Shown: positions 12,801 to 24,178 of the stretch, in pieces | How positions within the stretch are numbered: position 1 is the first letter of the stretch | Layout: each line of letters opens with the position of its first letter | NCBI GenBank assembly: GCA_008638375.1 | Contig: CM018031.1 | Coordinates: forward strand, 13,136,062 to 13,200,061 | DNA length: 64,000 bases | Source: Nyssa sinensis | Lineage: Eukaryota; Streptophyta; Magnoliopsida; Cornales; Nyssaceae | Direction of reading: 5' to 3' | Made by a program: the position numbers and the translations under genes | The notes under the pieces: model-generated | Database searches by the model: none | What the model was told of the DNA's origin: nothing | Seen by the model: the letters and a program-made list of their open reading frames with translations, nothing else

Positions 12801-13152
12801 ACTCCCTTGACCAGAATGTAGCTTGCTTCCATTTTACACAATTGCAGGCCCTCCTCATGTGACATTAAATTTGGGTCAGTGCAATGAGACTACAAAATAT
12901 GGAAATGCGATACCTTTGACGAGACTAAATTTTAAGCAACTGATGTCTACAAAGCTGTCGGGGTTGGCCGTTACTCAACATGTTTTTGGAGTTTGCTCCA
13001 TCAAAATTGTTTTTCACGGTTTGAGGACCAAGTCAGAGTTCGTGTCCTATATCGTGTACACACACATCTAGGATAGAATTGTTTTTTTTTTCTTGTGGTA
13101 AGTAGGATAGAATTGTTACCCCTCTCTCATTGTACTAAAGAGAGAGAGAGGA

Positions 13153-13167
13153 GGGGGGGGGGGGGGG
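13153..13167 (+). repeat. G15 homopolymer next to (GA)n
   Basis: A GA tract passes into 15 consecutive G residues, immediately before the small MITE at 13168. Length may vary or be misassembled. Confidence 0.9.
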
Positions 13168-13336
13168 AATGCTACATTTTTTAAATTTTTATCTCAAATA
13201 ATATGGTAATGATGTGTCATTATATTACTGTGACACATTAATTACATGATTTTATATATTGTCAATATTACAGTATCACATTATTTAGAATGCAAAATTT
13301 GGAATAAATATTTGGAAAACATTACATTTTCCTTTA
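13168..13336. mobile_element. Small MITE-like element (about 170 bp)
   Basis: The left end 'aatgctacattttttaaatttttatctcaaa' region mirrors the right end when reverse complemented ('aatgtaatgttttccaaata', then 'attccaaattttgcatt'), giving imperfect terminal inverted repeats of about 30 bases around an AT-rich core. No open frame is present. The target duplication is unclear. Confidence 0.5.
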
Positions 13337-13370
13337 AAAGATCATAGTTTCATTGTGCATTTAAGTGTTG

Positions 13371-13375
<5 letters not shown>

Positions 13376-13416
<41 letters not shown>

Positions 13417-13426
13417 CGCGCGCGCG
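13376..13426. repeat. Compound (CT)n-(CA)n-(CG)n microsatellite
   Basis: A CT run passes into CACACA and then CGCGCGCG. It lies in the distal upstream flank of the CPT gene. Confidence 0.95.
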
Positions 13427-13699
13427 TTATATGCTCGTACATAAAAATAATGAATTGGACGTACGATATACTAAAGAGAATGAATAAGCAGGTGATGGCC
13501 CTAGGTCACTATCTGCTTCGGCATTATTTAGTAAATATTTTTAAGAGGTAAATTATAGTATTTCAATATCACATTTATTGACCCATGCATGAACGAGTTG
13601 AGCAGCGAGTACTTCAAGCTTATAACTCGTTAAAATTAATGAGTTGCAAATTATAATCAAGCCCTGGAACAATTTCAACCAAGCCGATCATCACGAGTG

Positions 13700-16584
13700 A
13701 GCCCAATAAGCTTAATACATTTATTATAATATTAGGATAATTATTAAATCAAGTTTGCACTACTTGTTAAGTGTTTTTTCCTTTTAACTTATGATAGTCA
13801 ACCAAAATTATTAGTATGAGGAGCTTTCGTGCACGCAGTCTTGAGTGTCATCTGCCAACACTTTCGTATTATCTAAGCTCTCTCTGTATGAGCAAAGGCC
13901 AAATGAAGGTGGTTTCTGATTCTTGAATCTCGTGGTGATTTTTTTTATTCATTTAACCAACTTATTTGTGCCACATTTTACAATTACGTATATATAGATA
14001 TATGTATGTATGTATATATTATATGATGTTTTTAAATTTATTGGCTGAAATTTTGTCAAACGAGCTATCTTGCATTTGACTTTCGTTTGGCAATTAACGC
14101 CACAGAACATGGGAGTTACTTAAGTTTCAAAACTGGTATTAGTTAGAAGAATGTTGTGAGAATTACGCAAGCCCTCACATGGGAATCACCTCCATATTGC
14201 ATATACAGGCTCATATCCATATTTAATGCCATCTCTGTATTTATCTAGTATTTATGCTTTCAAACATAGTTATCAGAATTAGATCAAATCGGTCAGTTCA
14301 ACCAATTGAACCTAAAATAGGACATTAAACCGATTTGGTTCGATTAATATATCGATTTTGCCAAGGAACCGGAAAAAATCGGTTGAACCGTCCAGTTTTT
14401 TAAAAAACCAAGTGAACCAGCCAATTTTTTAAAAAAACTGGTTGAACCACCTTTTGTCTTTTTATCACTTATAACTTTTTTTCTCACAAAACTTTTTATA
14501 TTTGATGATTAAATGATGAAATTTGGTATAAAATAAGATATTGTTACATGTATTTTTTTTATATATATAGAAATATATTAAAATTACATATTAAAATAAT
14601 TTTAATGATTATGCTTATATTTTATTATTTATCACTAAATAATAAAAATATATATTTTTCTTGTGATTTTCTTAATTTTTAATATATTTATATATATTTT
14701 TAATATATTAATTATAAAATCAGTTGAACCAATTAACTATAAATCGATCCCTTCACCGACTCATTATCCAATCCCATTTTGATAACTATGCTGTCGAATA
14801 AAAATTGTTATTAGTTCCATGATAATGGCTCCCATTCCCATCCTTTGGGAACAAGATGTACATTGAAGTATGAATATTAAAACATTACTTTAAAAGCTTT
14901 CATAGTAAGAGTTTGAAAATTACGCCATTTTTCATTTTCAGATAAATACTGGATTAACAAATTAACAAAGGGTATGATTTTATCATATTATATATAACAA
15001 ATCACAGATTAACAAATTAAAGATTTTATTTATTGATGTCTTTTGATTCCACTTTTGACCATAATTGTTCCTTTGGAACAATTCCGATGCTAGTTATTTT
15101 GTCAAACTAATTTAGTTAAAAATCTTCTATTTTTCTATTTTAGTTAGTTATTTTTTAAAAATCAACTCTAACACTACTTTCTATTTTAAATAGATATAAT
15201 TCTGAATTTAATTTTTTAATTCAAAATATTTTTACAATTAAATTATAATCGTCATTTTTTAATGCTCATATTTCAACGACCAATTTCTAATAGTTGTTTC
15301 CTTTGGATAAAATGTAATTAAAAATAAGTTAAAAATAATTATAAATATAATTAATACAATTTTAAAATGTCTAAATCAAAATATCATTATAAAATTAATA
15401 TAAATAATTAACATGTATACACTCATTAATATAATATAATAAAAAATAACCCGTCATTTTGGGTTGGATTCGAATGGATTGAATAGTAGGCATCCAATGG
15501 ATTGAATTCCAATTGAATCACTCCTTACTCGAATATTATTTGTTAAGAAAATTAACATATCAAATCAGATTGAATTTTTTTATGGATTTATAAATAATAG
15601 TATTTTAATATTATAAATATGATGTAATATGTCTTTATAATTATATTTTTTTATTAAAAAAATCAAAACTCTTATTTTTATACTACTCTTATTTTTATAT
15701 TAATCTTATTGCAATAAAGACTAATAATTCGAATAGGAAATTGTTAATTCTTATATTTCCTATATTAATCCTAATAAAATTAAGAAACTTAAAGAATTAA
15801 AAATAAATTAAAATTAAAAATTAAACAATCCTATTATAATTTTAAAATAGGTATCCTTAATTTTGGGGTATTAAATCTGTCCTGATATCAATCTTCTCTA
15901 CTTGAAAACAACTCACCTCAAGTTGATTGGATGTGTACGACCTCGAACTCGTCCATAACCCTGTATGAATGGTTGCATCTCTTGAAGAACATTGGATGAC
16001 TCAACTATTTTTCTTTTCACCACTTCAATAAAGTCTGTAATTGTAGGCTCTTCTTTTGATGACAATAATATTCCTATAATAAAACAAAAATTATTTCTTG
16101 ATCTACCAAAATCTCAATCTTCTTGTGAGAATCTTCATCATCTTTCGCAAATTTAAGCTCAGTTTCATCATCTTTGGTATTGATAACTTCAATGAGATTT
16201 TCTTATTTCTTTGTAAAAATTTCTTCGTGCATAATAAAATTTTCAATGAATTTCACTTTTTTATCCTTTACACCAATAGTTTTAACAACATCAATAGATA
16301 TAAATTCAATTTTATTTCCTATTGATCCTTGTGATGGTCTTTAAGGCATGGAATAATTGGATATTCGTTTTTTATGACAAAAAAAATCTTTTGTAAACAT
16401 GTAACTTTTTTCAGCAGTTTAATATTTGCAACCTTATTAATTTAATTTAATTTATCATACCAGACAAAAATATAGAATGAAAAAGTTGGAATGAGTGGAA
16501 TACTCATTCTATCATATCAAACATAGCGTTACTTCATAAGATTGTCTGTCTCTAAGTTTATTCCCTTTTCAAACATATTCATAA
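13700..16584. other. AT-rich spacer between CPT gene and CPT pseudogene
   Basis: No recognisable gene is present. Apart from the MITE at 14275-14790, the interval is low-complexity A/T sequence. The only open frame above 60 residues (16098-16325) is a Phe/Ile/Asn-rich artefact of AT content with no motif. Confidence 0.6.
14275..14790. mobile_element. hAT-type MITE, 516 bp, 'gaaccggtt'-rich
   Basis: The ends are inverted: CATAGTTATCAGAAT on the left, and CATAGTTATCAAAAT on the right when reverse complemented. The flanking 8-mers CTTTCAAA (14267-14274) and CTGTCGAA (14791-14798) match at 6 of 8 positions, consistent with a decayed 8-bp hAT target duplication. The interior has repeated 'ggttgaacc' words and an AT-rich core, and no open frame. 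A second copy in opposite orientation begins at 63622. The ends resemble those of the larger hAT at 44502 (CATAGTTGTCAAAAA), so that family could have mobilised it. Confidence 0.75.
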
Positions 16585-16875
16585 GAGGACCGATGCAATT
16601 TTTTAGATGAATGACATAAAATACAAGTACAAAGATAGATATACTTTGGCAGCTCTCGTGCACCAGACTTTTATTACTGTACAGTTTGAAGAACGTTAGA
16701 TTTACATAATCTTATCACGTGAGTAGAGAAACTATTTTTGTAACTCTAACGTATGACCTCCAGCATAACTACGTTCACTAAAGCGCCTTTGCTTTTGCTG
16801 AAATGAAATCAACGTCTCTATAAATTCAACTTTTCCAAAATCAGGAAGGAGCACATCTACAAAATGCAGTTCAAT

Positions 16876-18568
16876 ATCAGGGTTGGCTCAAGACAATTGG
16901 AGGCCTAAAACGACTACTTCAAATGAGGTTTTAAAAAAAATATATATATATATAAAATTATTTAACATTAAAATATATAATAAAACTCTAATAAATATAA
17001 AAAATATATATAAATATTTCTAATACTTTGTTTCATATATACAGATATATTTTTGTAATATAAATTATAATTGTGTTTAAATATGAGAAATGTATATGTT
17101 TAATAAAATTTTAATAATAGAGTTCTAATATAATCCAATAATTAAGTAATTCTAATAGAATTTATAAAATATAAATTAAGCAATATAAAAAACTATGGAA
17201 TAAAGCTCTTTTAATAGAATTAAATTTTTTTGGGAATCTTTATGAGGCCTTATTGATAAAATTAGACTTCTATTTAATATATACACACAAACATATATGT
17301 ACACAGATACACATATAATAAATGATGTTTCAAAAAAAAAAAAGTCCTTTTCAAATTTGTATAGAAAACTATCAAAGTTGATTATTGAACTTGATTCTCT
17401 ATACTAATATTCTTTTGAAATTTAATTAAACTACTACTTTAATTTATTTTTGCCATTGGAAATAAAAATGAATTAGTTAATATTTTCGTTCTTTTTCAAA
17501 TAAAAGTACATTAATTTGATTTAACGTATCGAATATAAATATCACTTGTCAATGATTGATGGTCTAATGATATAAAATAAACATTTTAAGACTAAGTAAA
17601 GGTCATGCGTCAAAACTTGACTTACATGATTTTAAGAATTTAAAATACTTCTACATATTTAAAAAATAATAATTTTTTTTTTAAGTTTAGATTTTATGAG
17701 AGATAAAATAAAAATATATAATAAAAGAACATTAAATATGAAGTTAATGGATTAAATTTAGATTAACTTGATTCATATTTAACTTATTAAATTTGAATCA
17801 AATTTGAGTTTAACTCATATTTAATCAAACTCATTTATAATCTATTTAAACCCGTTCATCTTGGTAAGCTTACTTGTGGATATAACTGCATGCATTATAG
17901 CATTAGTTTTTGTATCATGATAGGATCCCATAATGACATGTCACCATCTTAACCACTAGCTTTTGTATCATTGTAGGATCCCATAATGACATGTCACCAT
18001 TTTAACCACTAGCTTTTGTATCATCCCATAATGACATGTCACCATTTTAACCACTAGCTTTTGTATCATTGTAGGATCCATAATGACATGTCACCATCTT
18101 AACCACTAGCTTTTGTATCATTGTAGGATCCCATAATGACATGCATTGTACGATCCCATAATAACATGTCCCATCTTAACGACCACCATAATTGCTTAAT
18201 TGCTGTAAAGTCATTTTAAAATGTGACTTCCCTTATTTATTTATCGTTGTCATAAATTTTGATTTAAAAATCTCATCAAACAAGATCGGTTCTAAATAAT
18301 TGAATATTTAAAACGATAAAAAAAATAATTCTAAACAAAATTTTTTTTAAATATTAATATAATTTTTTATTTTATTTTATATATATAGATATTATATTTA
18401 TTTTTATTATATAAATTTAATTGTTTTGAACAAAAGGAAGTATATATTAAATGAAATTTTAAAAATAAAATTTTTATATAATTTTTTTTATTTAAATAAA
18501 TAATAATAAAATATTAAAATAAAATATGAATAAAATTTTATTAATAAAATTAAATTTTTTTTTTATGA
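16876..18568. mobile_element. 1.7-kb insertion splitting exon 3 of the CPT pseudogene
   Basis: CPT exon 3 homology stops at 'gcagttcaat' and resumes at 'gaactcggcacag'. The inserted DNA is very AT-rich, contains a 53-bp minisatellite, and has two similar blocks in the same direction: 16883-16935 ('ggttggctcaagacaattgg', then 'cctaaaacga') and 18288-18330 ('cggttctaaataattgaata', then 'aaaacgata'). No protein domain or clear terminal repeats were found, so the element class is unknown. Confidence 0.55.
17900..18180. repeat. 53-bp minisatellite, about five copies
   Basis: The word GACATGTCACCAT recurs at 17935, 17988, 18033 and 18085, with a partial fifth copy at 18138: spacings 53, 45, 52 and 53. 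Each unit contains 'aaccactagcttttgtatca' and 'ttgtaggatcccataat'. The third unit lacks 8 bases. Copies differ by few bases, so the array is young relative to its host insertion. Confidence 0.92.
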
Positions 18569-20548
18569 GAACTCGGCACAGCTCGTTTGGAGTTGCTGTT
18601 CAATCAAGCTCTCATCAATGGTTTTGCAAGCTTGCTTTCTGTCATATCGTCCACCATAGTTTAGTGCAATGATAAAGTGGAGTCACGAGTCGGCTTTTGC
18701 GGCTTCCTCTGATTTGGTTATTAGCTTCTGGACAGACTTGGGGAGCTCTGACACATCTCCGATCACAGTTACTCGAATGCCCACCTGTCAAAATAAGAAA
18801 ACATTTACTTTTACATAACAATAATAAGAAATAATGAGTCGTTATTGATATCAGTACATTTGAGATCGTCAAATGTTTAAAAGTTTCTCTATTCAATCAT
18901 TTTTTTTTTCTTGTTATTGGATATCTTGTTCGTACACATCTTCTCATCGAAAAAAATATTCATTAATCATTGCACCCACTTAACGAATGTTTTGTGAATT
19001 ATTTGAATTGTAAAGATTATTGTTAAATTGGTCTTTTCAATTTTTTTTATAATGTTGACAAGTGATATTATATATATTAAATTCTTTTTATAGATTTTTT
19101 TAGTGTTAGATACAAGATAATGGGCCCATTAATAAATATATGTAGGATTAATTGTTTGTATTTAGGCCTGAGAAAACTCATTAAAAATTTGGTTATTCCT
19201 AAGATTTTCAAATTTAAAGTATTTTATCACTTGATTTACATATTTAAATTTCAATAATAAATTGAACGGTTAGAAGTTAAATTTATTGATCAAGATCTCA
19301 CCTTTTACAATAATAGGACTAGACTTTGTAGAAACTAATCAACATAATCTGTTTTCAATTGTAGAATTCATGTGTTGAGATGACATTAAAACTTTGTTTG
19401 GTTCATAAATTTGAGGGAAAAGGGCAAAAAATATCAGTTTTAGAAAGTCTAAAGTACTCCGTGCATGTATAATATAATGAACACCTTATAAAATTTAATA
19501 TTTTAACATTCATGCCACAAAATCTTTAACAAATCAATAATGAACCTATAACACAAGTACATACTATAGCCGCGTGTCAGGTTTTAAAAGCTTTCCAAAG
19601 ACATATCCCCAAGTCTTCCAACAACCATAAGATAAAAAGATCAAAGTTTTTTGAGGAAAACTTTATGTATATCGAGAAGTTATGCCATATTAGAGAACTA
19701 AATATTAGGTTGATCACGCCAAGAGTAGCTCGATAGTCTGGCATACAAGAGAGTGGATCGACTAACGTATGAGATTTTTCTATAAATTATTTTGTCATTC
19801 ACGTGTTCCTCGAGTCATGAATAAATTGGAGACAACTTTCATTCTAAGATTGAACAATGTGTAAGATATTTGATTGCAAACATAGCATCCAAACTTGTAC
19901 AATATGCAAAATTGTCAATTTAATTAATGAAGATTGTAACATGGATAATCATGATATGTATAAAATCTTGATAGAGTAATGAAATTCCAATATAGGCAAT
20001 TAATGAAATTGTTTAATCAATTTATCACATTTTCAGACACGTTTTAAACTAATCCATCATTCAAATATCAAACTAATGATAACAATAATACACAGAAACA
20101 CGTGTATAGACATTAAGGGTAGTCTGTTAGATACATAAATATATTTTATATGTATATATATATGTTTTTTTAAAAAACAATTAAGCACAGTTTATAGGTA
20201 TACAAGGAAAATACAAGCTTCTGCAACGTATATATACGTGTAGGTAATATGTAGGTACGTATATGTGTATAAGGATATATACATGTATATAAGTGCATAT
20301 ATATTACATATGTACGTGCATAAATGCATATATTTACACAATACGTGTGTTATACGTACGCGATGATGGATTAAGAAGTCCTCGGTAGAGGGCAAAAAAT
20401 ATTTAAAGAAGGATTATTATAGAAATTTTAAAAATCTTATGGGACATTTTTAAATTGTAATAAAATTCTAATGAAAAAAATGTATGGCACCTTTGGAGGG
20501 GCGGTGCCCCTCCCCGGCCACCCCCAAATCTGTTAATGTACGTATGAT

Positions 20549-21084
20549 TAGAGGTGTCAATTCATGTCATCGTGTCGTGTTTGGGTCGTGTCAAGACATA
20601 CATATTCGAAAATATTTGTCAACCTTAACCTGACACTATTAACAAATCGTGTCAAGTTTCAAAATCCTAACCCAACTCATTTATTAAACAGGTTACACGT
20701 GTCGACACGCTTAACTCGTTTATTTTAATTTTTTTATTTTTTAAATAAAAAAATTTACTTATTTTTTAATATATATAAATAATTTTCAAGTTTAGTAACT
20801 TTAGACATAAGCCAAATCAAAGTAAAGACTTCTTTTATAAGTAAAAAATCTTCAAAACTTGATAAATATTTGATGTAAGACGAATTACCTTAACTCATGA
20901 TATTTTTTATAATTAAACGTGTTAAATCGTGTTAAACGAGTTGGCATTAGTAAAATCTAAATAGAACCTATTTATTAATCGTGTTATACGTGTCAACCCG
21001 TTTATGACCCAAACCCATTTATGTTCAACCCAAACCCGTTAACTTCGTGTAGTGTACGTGTCGTGTTAAAAATTGACACCCCTA
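20549..21084. mobile_element. hAT-type MITE, 536 bp, within CPT-pseudogene intron
   Basis: The terminal inverted repeats are TAGAGGTGTCAATT on the left and TAGGGGTGTCAATT on the right (reverse complemented), followed inward by matching 'cgtgtcgtgtt' words. The flanking 8-mers CGTATGAT (20541-20548) and CATAGGAT (21085-21092) agree at 6 of 8 positions. The interior repeats 'cgtgtcaacccg/acacgtgtcgac'-type words around an AT-rich core and has no open frame. This is a common plant non-autonomous hAT design. Confidence 0.78.
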
Positions 21085-21117
21085 CATAGGATCACAATTG
21101 AAGAGAGGGACGAATCT

Positions 21118-22170
21118 GTTAGGCCTGAAATATACTGAATATATATAATCTAATATATATATATATATATATATATATCTATACTCTAACAAGGAATTAA
21201 ACAGAATAAATAATTCAAACAGAATGGAAAACACTGTATTGAATTTGAACAGAAATTCACTGTATTTGGAATTGAACAGAACAAAAATCCAAGCTTTGTG
21301 AAATTCACAATTTCCTTAAGACGAATTTGCCACCTCTCGGTGCTCAAGGTGATGAGCAATAGTCTCCCAAGATAGAACAGATTTCGATTCTAAAAGCAGC
21401 ACTTTTATCTTTTGAACCCTACGAACACAATAATGGCAGCACTTGAACTAGACTTATGCAGACTATGCAGAGAGAGAGAGAGAATGCAATATTGCAAATG
21501 GATTGGAATGCAATGAGGGTCTGGTATTTATAGGCTTCTTCATGACTGTTTGGTACAGTCATGAAGGTTCAGTCATGTCTGTTCATAGCGAACAGACAGA
21601 GGCGCGACCATGAAAAAAGATGACTGTTTAGTCAAACCAACGTGATCGCAGAACGACAGCGTTTTGGACTCCCAACGGTAACCATATGTATGTCGCAAAA
21701 CGACAGCGTTTTGAACTTCCAATGGTAACCATACGCACGTCGCAAAACGACAGCGTTTCGAAATCCCAATGGTAACTTAAACATATGTTTAAAACGACTG
21801 CATTTCTGGTTTGAAAAATTTTTTTAAATAAATTTTCTCTAAAAAGATATATACAAGCCCAGAAGCCGAACTTACGCGCGCGGTGAACCAAGCATGTGCT
21901 AGGTCCTCCCTCTTCCACAAAACTGGGATGCCCATTGAGGCCCAAACCCCACTCTAAGGTAGGTGTATATATACTAATAAAATGTCTTGTACCCATCCTA
22001 TGTGGGACACAAGCTCTTTGCACAAGTTTCAAGCTTTTGTTACCATTTCCAAGTGGTGATGTTTGGAGCAATTTCTCATTCACTCCTTAATGATTTTCAG
22101 CAACCCAATATATAATCTTCATCTCCTCATGGAAGAGAATACATTCTCATGTGAACCCACTAAAATTAAT
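21118..22170 (-). mobile_element. Probable solo LTR, minus orientation
   Basis: The block starts near 'tgttaggcctgaaatata', is GC-richer than its surroundings, and carries on the minus strand a TATA-like GCCTATAAATACC (about 21523-21535), a 47-bp minisatellite upstream of it, and a second 'tatatac' stretch. No gag or pol sequence adjoins, so a solo LTR is the simplest reading. The right boundary and target duplication were not resolved. Its only long open frame (21628-22083, minus) lies over the minisatellite and has no recognisable domain. Confidence 0.5.
21647..21787. repeat. 47-bp minisatellite, three copies
   Basis: The unit 'cgcaaaacgacagcgttttg', then 'aacttccaatggtaacc', begins at 21647, 21694 and 21741 (exact 47-base spacing). 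It lies inside the putative LTR upstream of its TATA-like site, a typical place for LTR enhancer repeats. Confidence 0.93.
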
Positions 22171-22675
22171 TTGTGAGACCCCTTTTAATTTTAGTTCAAA
22201 GTTAACTAATTATAATGCTCAAACCCATTCTTTTTCAATAGAATCTAAACAAATAAAATTCTAAAAGAAATTGCTTAAGAATATTGTTGCTAAATTAACC
22301 ACACCTTTAAAAAGAGGGGAGGGGAGAAGGGGAGCGGAGGAACAAAACAAAAACTTACGTAAGAAAAAATTACAAAACAAAAAAAAAGGTAAGTTTTTTA
22401 AATTTTAATGTGAGGACGATGATGACAATGATTTATTTTCTGAAATTTTTTGGTAAAAGAACATCATTTTATAAATTTCATTTGATTAATGTTAAGAATT
22501 TCATAACTAAATATTATATAAGCGAGATTTGAACCTTCAACCTTTCATACAATAATCCTTAAGATTGCAATGAAATTCTTACAGGTAAATTTTATATTTA
22601 TATTTATATTTTTAAATAAAAACAAAAACAAGAATGTATTTAATAACAAATACTTTAATTTTAATATTTTTAGAA

Positions 22676-23745
22676 AGCTAATTAAAATTAATCTTCAAAA
22701 ATAAATAAATGTTAACGGAAGAAATACAAAAATACACATGTATGCATGTATTTATATATACACACATATGTGTGTGTATAGGCATGTATATTAGCCTATA
22801 GAAAAGTGTGTATATATATACACATACTCACCATACATGTGCCTATATAGATATTTACATGTATAAATATTATATAGGAATGTGTTAACTAATTAGTAAT
22901 TATATAAATATGTACGAGTATACAATAATAAGTTTATTTAAAAAGAAAGTGTAATAATAATAAGTTACATTATGTTTGGATGGAAGGGGTTGAAAAGAAA
23001 TGGAAGGTAAGGAGAAGGAAAGGGAACTTATATCATATTTATTTTAAAAATTAAGAAGGAAAGGGAGGGAAAGGGAATGAGAGGGAGAGAGAGCTTAACC
23101 CTCATTTAAGCAATTTTGTTATCCCTTCAAAAGTAGAAGGAAATGGAGTTAAATGAAACAATGATTTAATGAATTTTTAATAATACCAAAATTATCCTTA
23201 AAATTGTAAAAACCAAAATAAAAATGACACGTCTATCCTAAGGCATCCAAACAAGGATATAATAGTAAAATAATATAAAATTATTTCCTTTCTTTTCTTT
23301 TCTTTATCATTTCCAAACAAGATGAAAAGATTATATTAGTCTTTTCTTTCATTTTCTTTCATTAGTTATCCAAACATTAAAAAAAAAATTACCCTTTCCT
23401 CTCCTCTCCTTTTCTTTTTCTCATATTTTTTACTTATCCAAACGAACTATAAAGGTGGCTACCAGCATGATTAATTCAAATTCATATATATAATATTGCA
23501 ATTAGTATCATTTTTTTCCCTAATTGACATTTCGAAAGTTCGAATAAAAACATTTTACTGACTTTGAGCCGAATCCAGTTTTCAGCAGAAAACGCGAAAG
23601 TTATGAGAACTTCAATTCCTTATTTGCAACAGTACTTTTTGAACTCTATAATTTTCTGTGCATCGATTTTATAACCATGTTTAATTGACGAATCTCTTTG
23701 TTCAGTCCATCTCTTATTATCATGCATAATCACAGCGATACGTTT
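22676..23745. repeat. Inverted repeat, left arm (CPT exon 1 3' half + intron 1)
   Basis: From 'agctaattaaaattaatctt' to 'cagcgatacgttt', this arm matches 24179-24766 in reverse complement. Without the MITE at 22956-23450 it is about 575-590 bases, equal to the right arm. Its right-hand part is exon 1 of the CPT pseudogene and its left-hand part is intron 1, including a 'catatgtgtgtgtata' stretch. Confidence 0.93.
22956..23450. mobile_element. MITE-like insertion, about 495 bp, polypurine/polypyrimidine ends
   Basis: It is present in the left inverted arm and absent from the right arm, which defines its limits within a few bases. The ends are inverted: 'tatgtttggatggaaggggt' near 22970, and 'cgtttggataagtaaaaaat' when the right end is reverse complemented. 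Both are followed by long purine-rich stretches such as 'aaggagaaggaaaggga'. No open frame is present. Target duplication is uncertain (TAA possible). Confidence 0.72.
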
Positions 23746-24178
23746 CAGCATCAATTGTCGTTGAAGACCCGTCAGCAATTGCTCATCTTCTTACAATGAA
23801 TCTTCAGTTTTAACTAGTATTTCCTTTTCTTTTCCTTCTTCGGTGCCTGTATTCGAAGTAATCACAAAAATCTTGTAAAATTTGAGAAGAGAATTCAGAA
23901 AATACACATTCGATTCGTTTCTTTTTGTCAGAGTCAAATCGAGTGGAATCGAAGAGAAAAGGGTTTGTATTTGGAAGGAGGGAGGCCGGTGTTGATCAGA
24001 GGAGGATTTGGGAATCGCAAGGATAGCATTTTGCAATGTTTTATGTGCTGTTTGGTTCACCTTTGCCCGCCACAGTTGAATTTGAAAGCTACTGGCCCAA
24101 ACGACGTCGCATCAAAATTAGATTTTCTAGGGCGTCAAATGTCGCTTGCTTCCCATTTGAAAGCCACTGAACTAACCC

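Larger units (their letters stand above)
8910..13700. repeat. Segmental duplication, copy A (with intact CPT gene)
   Basis: This stretch aligns in the same orientation with 25110-29160. Shared landmarks, in order, are the block starting 'aagataaaacacccaaaac' (8922/25112), CPT exon 3, CPT exon 2, an intron-1 segment near 11395/28220, the promoter-distal block 'cgaccagaatgtagctt' type (12810/28292), and 'aatatcacatttattga' (13562/28996). The copies differ by insertions and deletions: 9215-9995 is present only in A, and about 11.41-12.81 kb, including exon 1, is missing from B. The duplicated unit therefore comprised the whole CPT gene with flanks. Confidence 0.9.
16585..24060 (-). pseudogene. 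CPT pseudogene, fragmented by deletions and insertions
   Basis: Recognisable parts run in gene order on the minus strand: exon 1 at 24060 to about 23570, and exon 3 in pieces at 18787-18569 and 16875 to about 16745, followed by 3' flank. Exon 1 opens with about 89 codons, then hits a stop. Further on, the catalytic MDGNRRW block has become MHDNKRW, so the essential Asp is lost, and another stop precedes the intron. Exon 2 is missing: its flanking intron sequences ('gtttaatcaatttatcaca' and 'ttttaaactaatccatca') meet at about 20030. Exon 3 lacks about 45 bases near 18620 and about 80 bases at the 16876-18568 insertion. Its 3' end carries the same degenerate Au-type SINE (about 16650-16775) as the third copy, so those two copies share an ancestor after that insertion. 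Not functional. Confidence 0.92.

Noticed and set aside
17900..18180. CRISPR-like array
   Set aside because: The period is 53 with no constant-repeat/variable-spacer pattern, and the genome is a plant; it is a minisatellite.
20192..20395. Tyr/Ile-rich small protein
   Set aside because: It is a translation of a TA/TG/AC low-complexity tract in a pseudogene intron.
21628..22083. 151-residue protein on the minus strand
   Set aside because: The frame spans the 47-bp repeats and LTR-like sequence, with no motif and no homologous frame elsewhere in the window.
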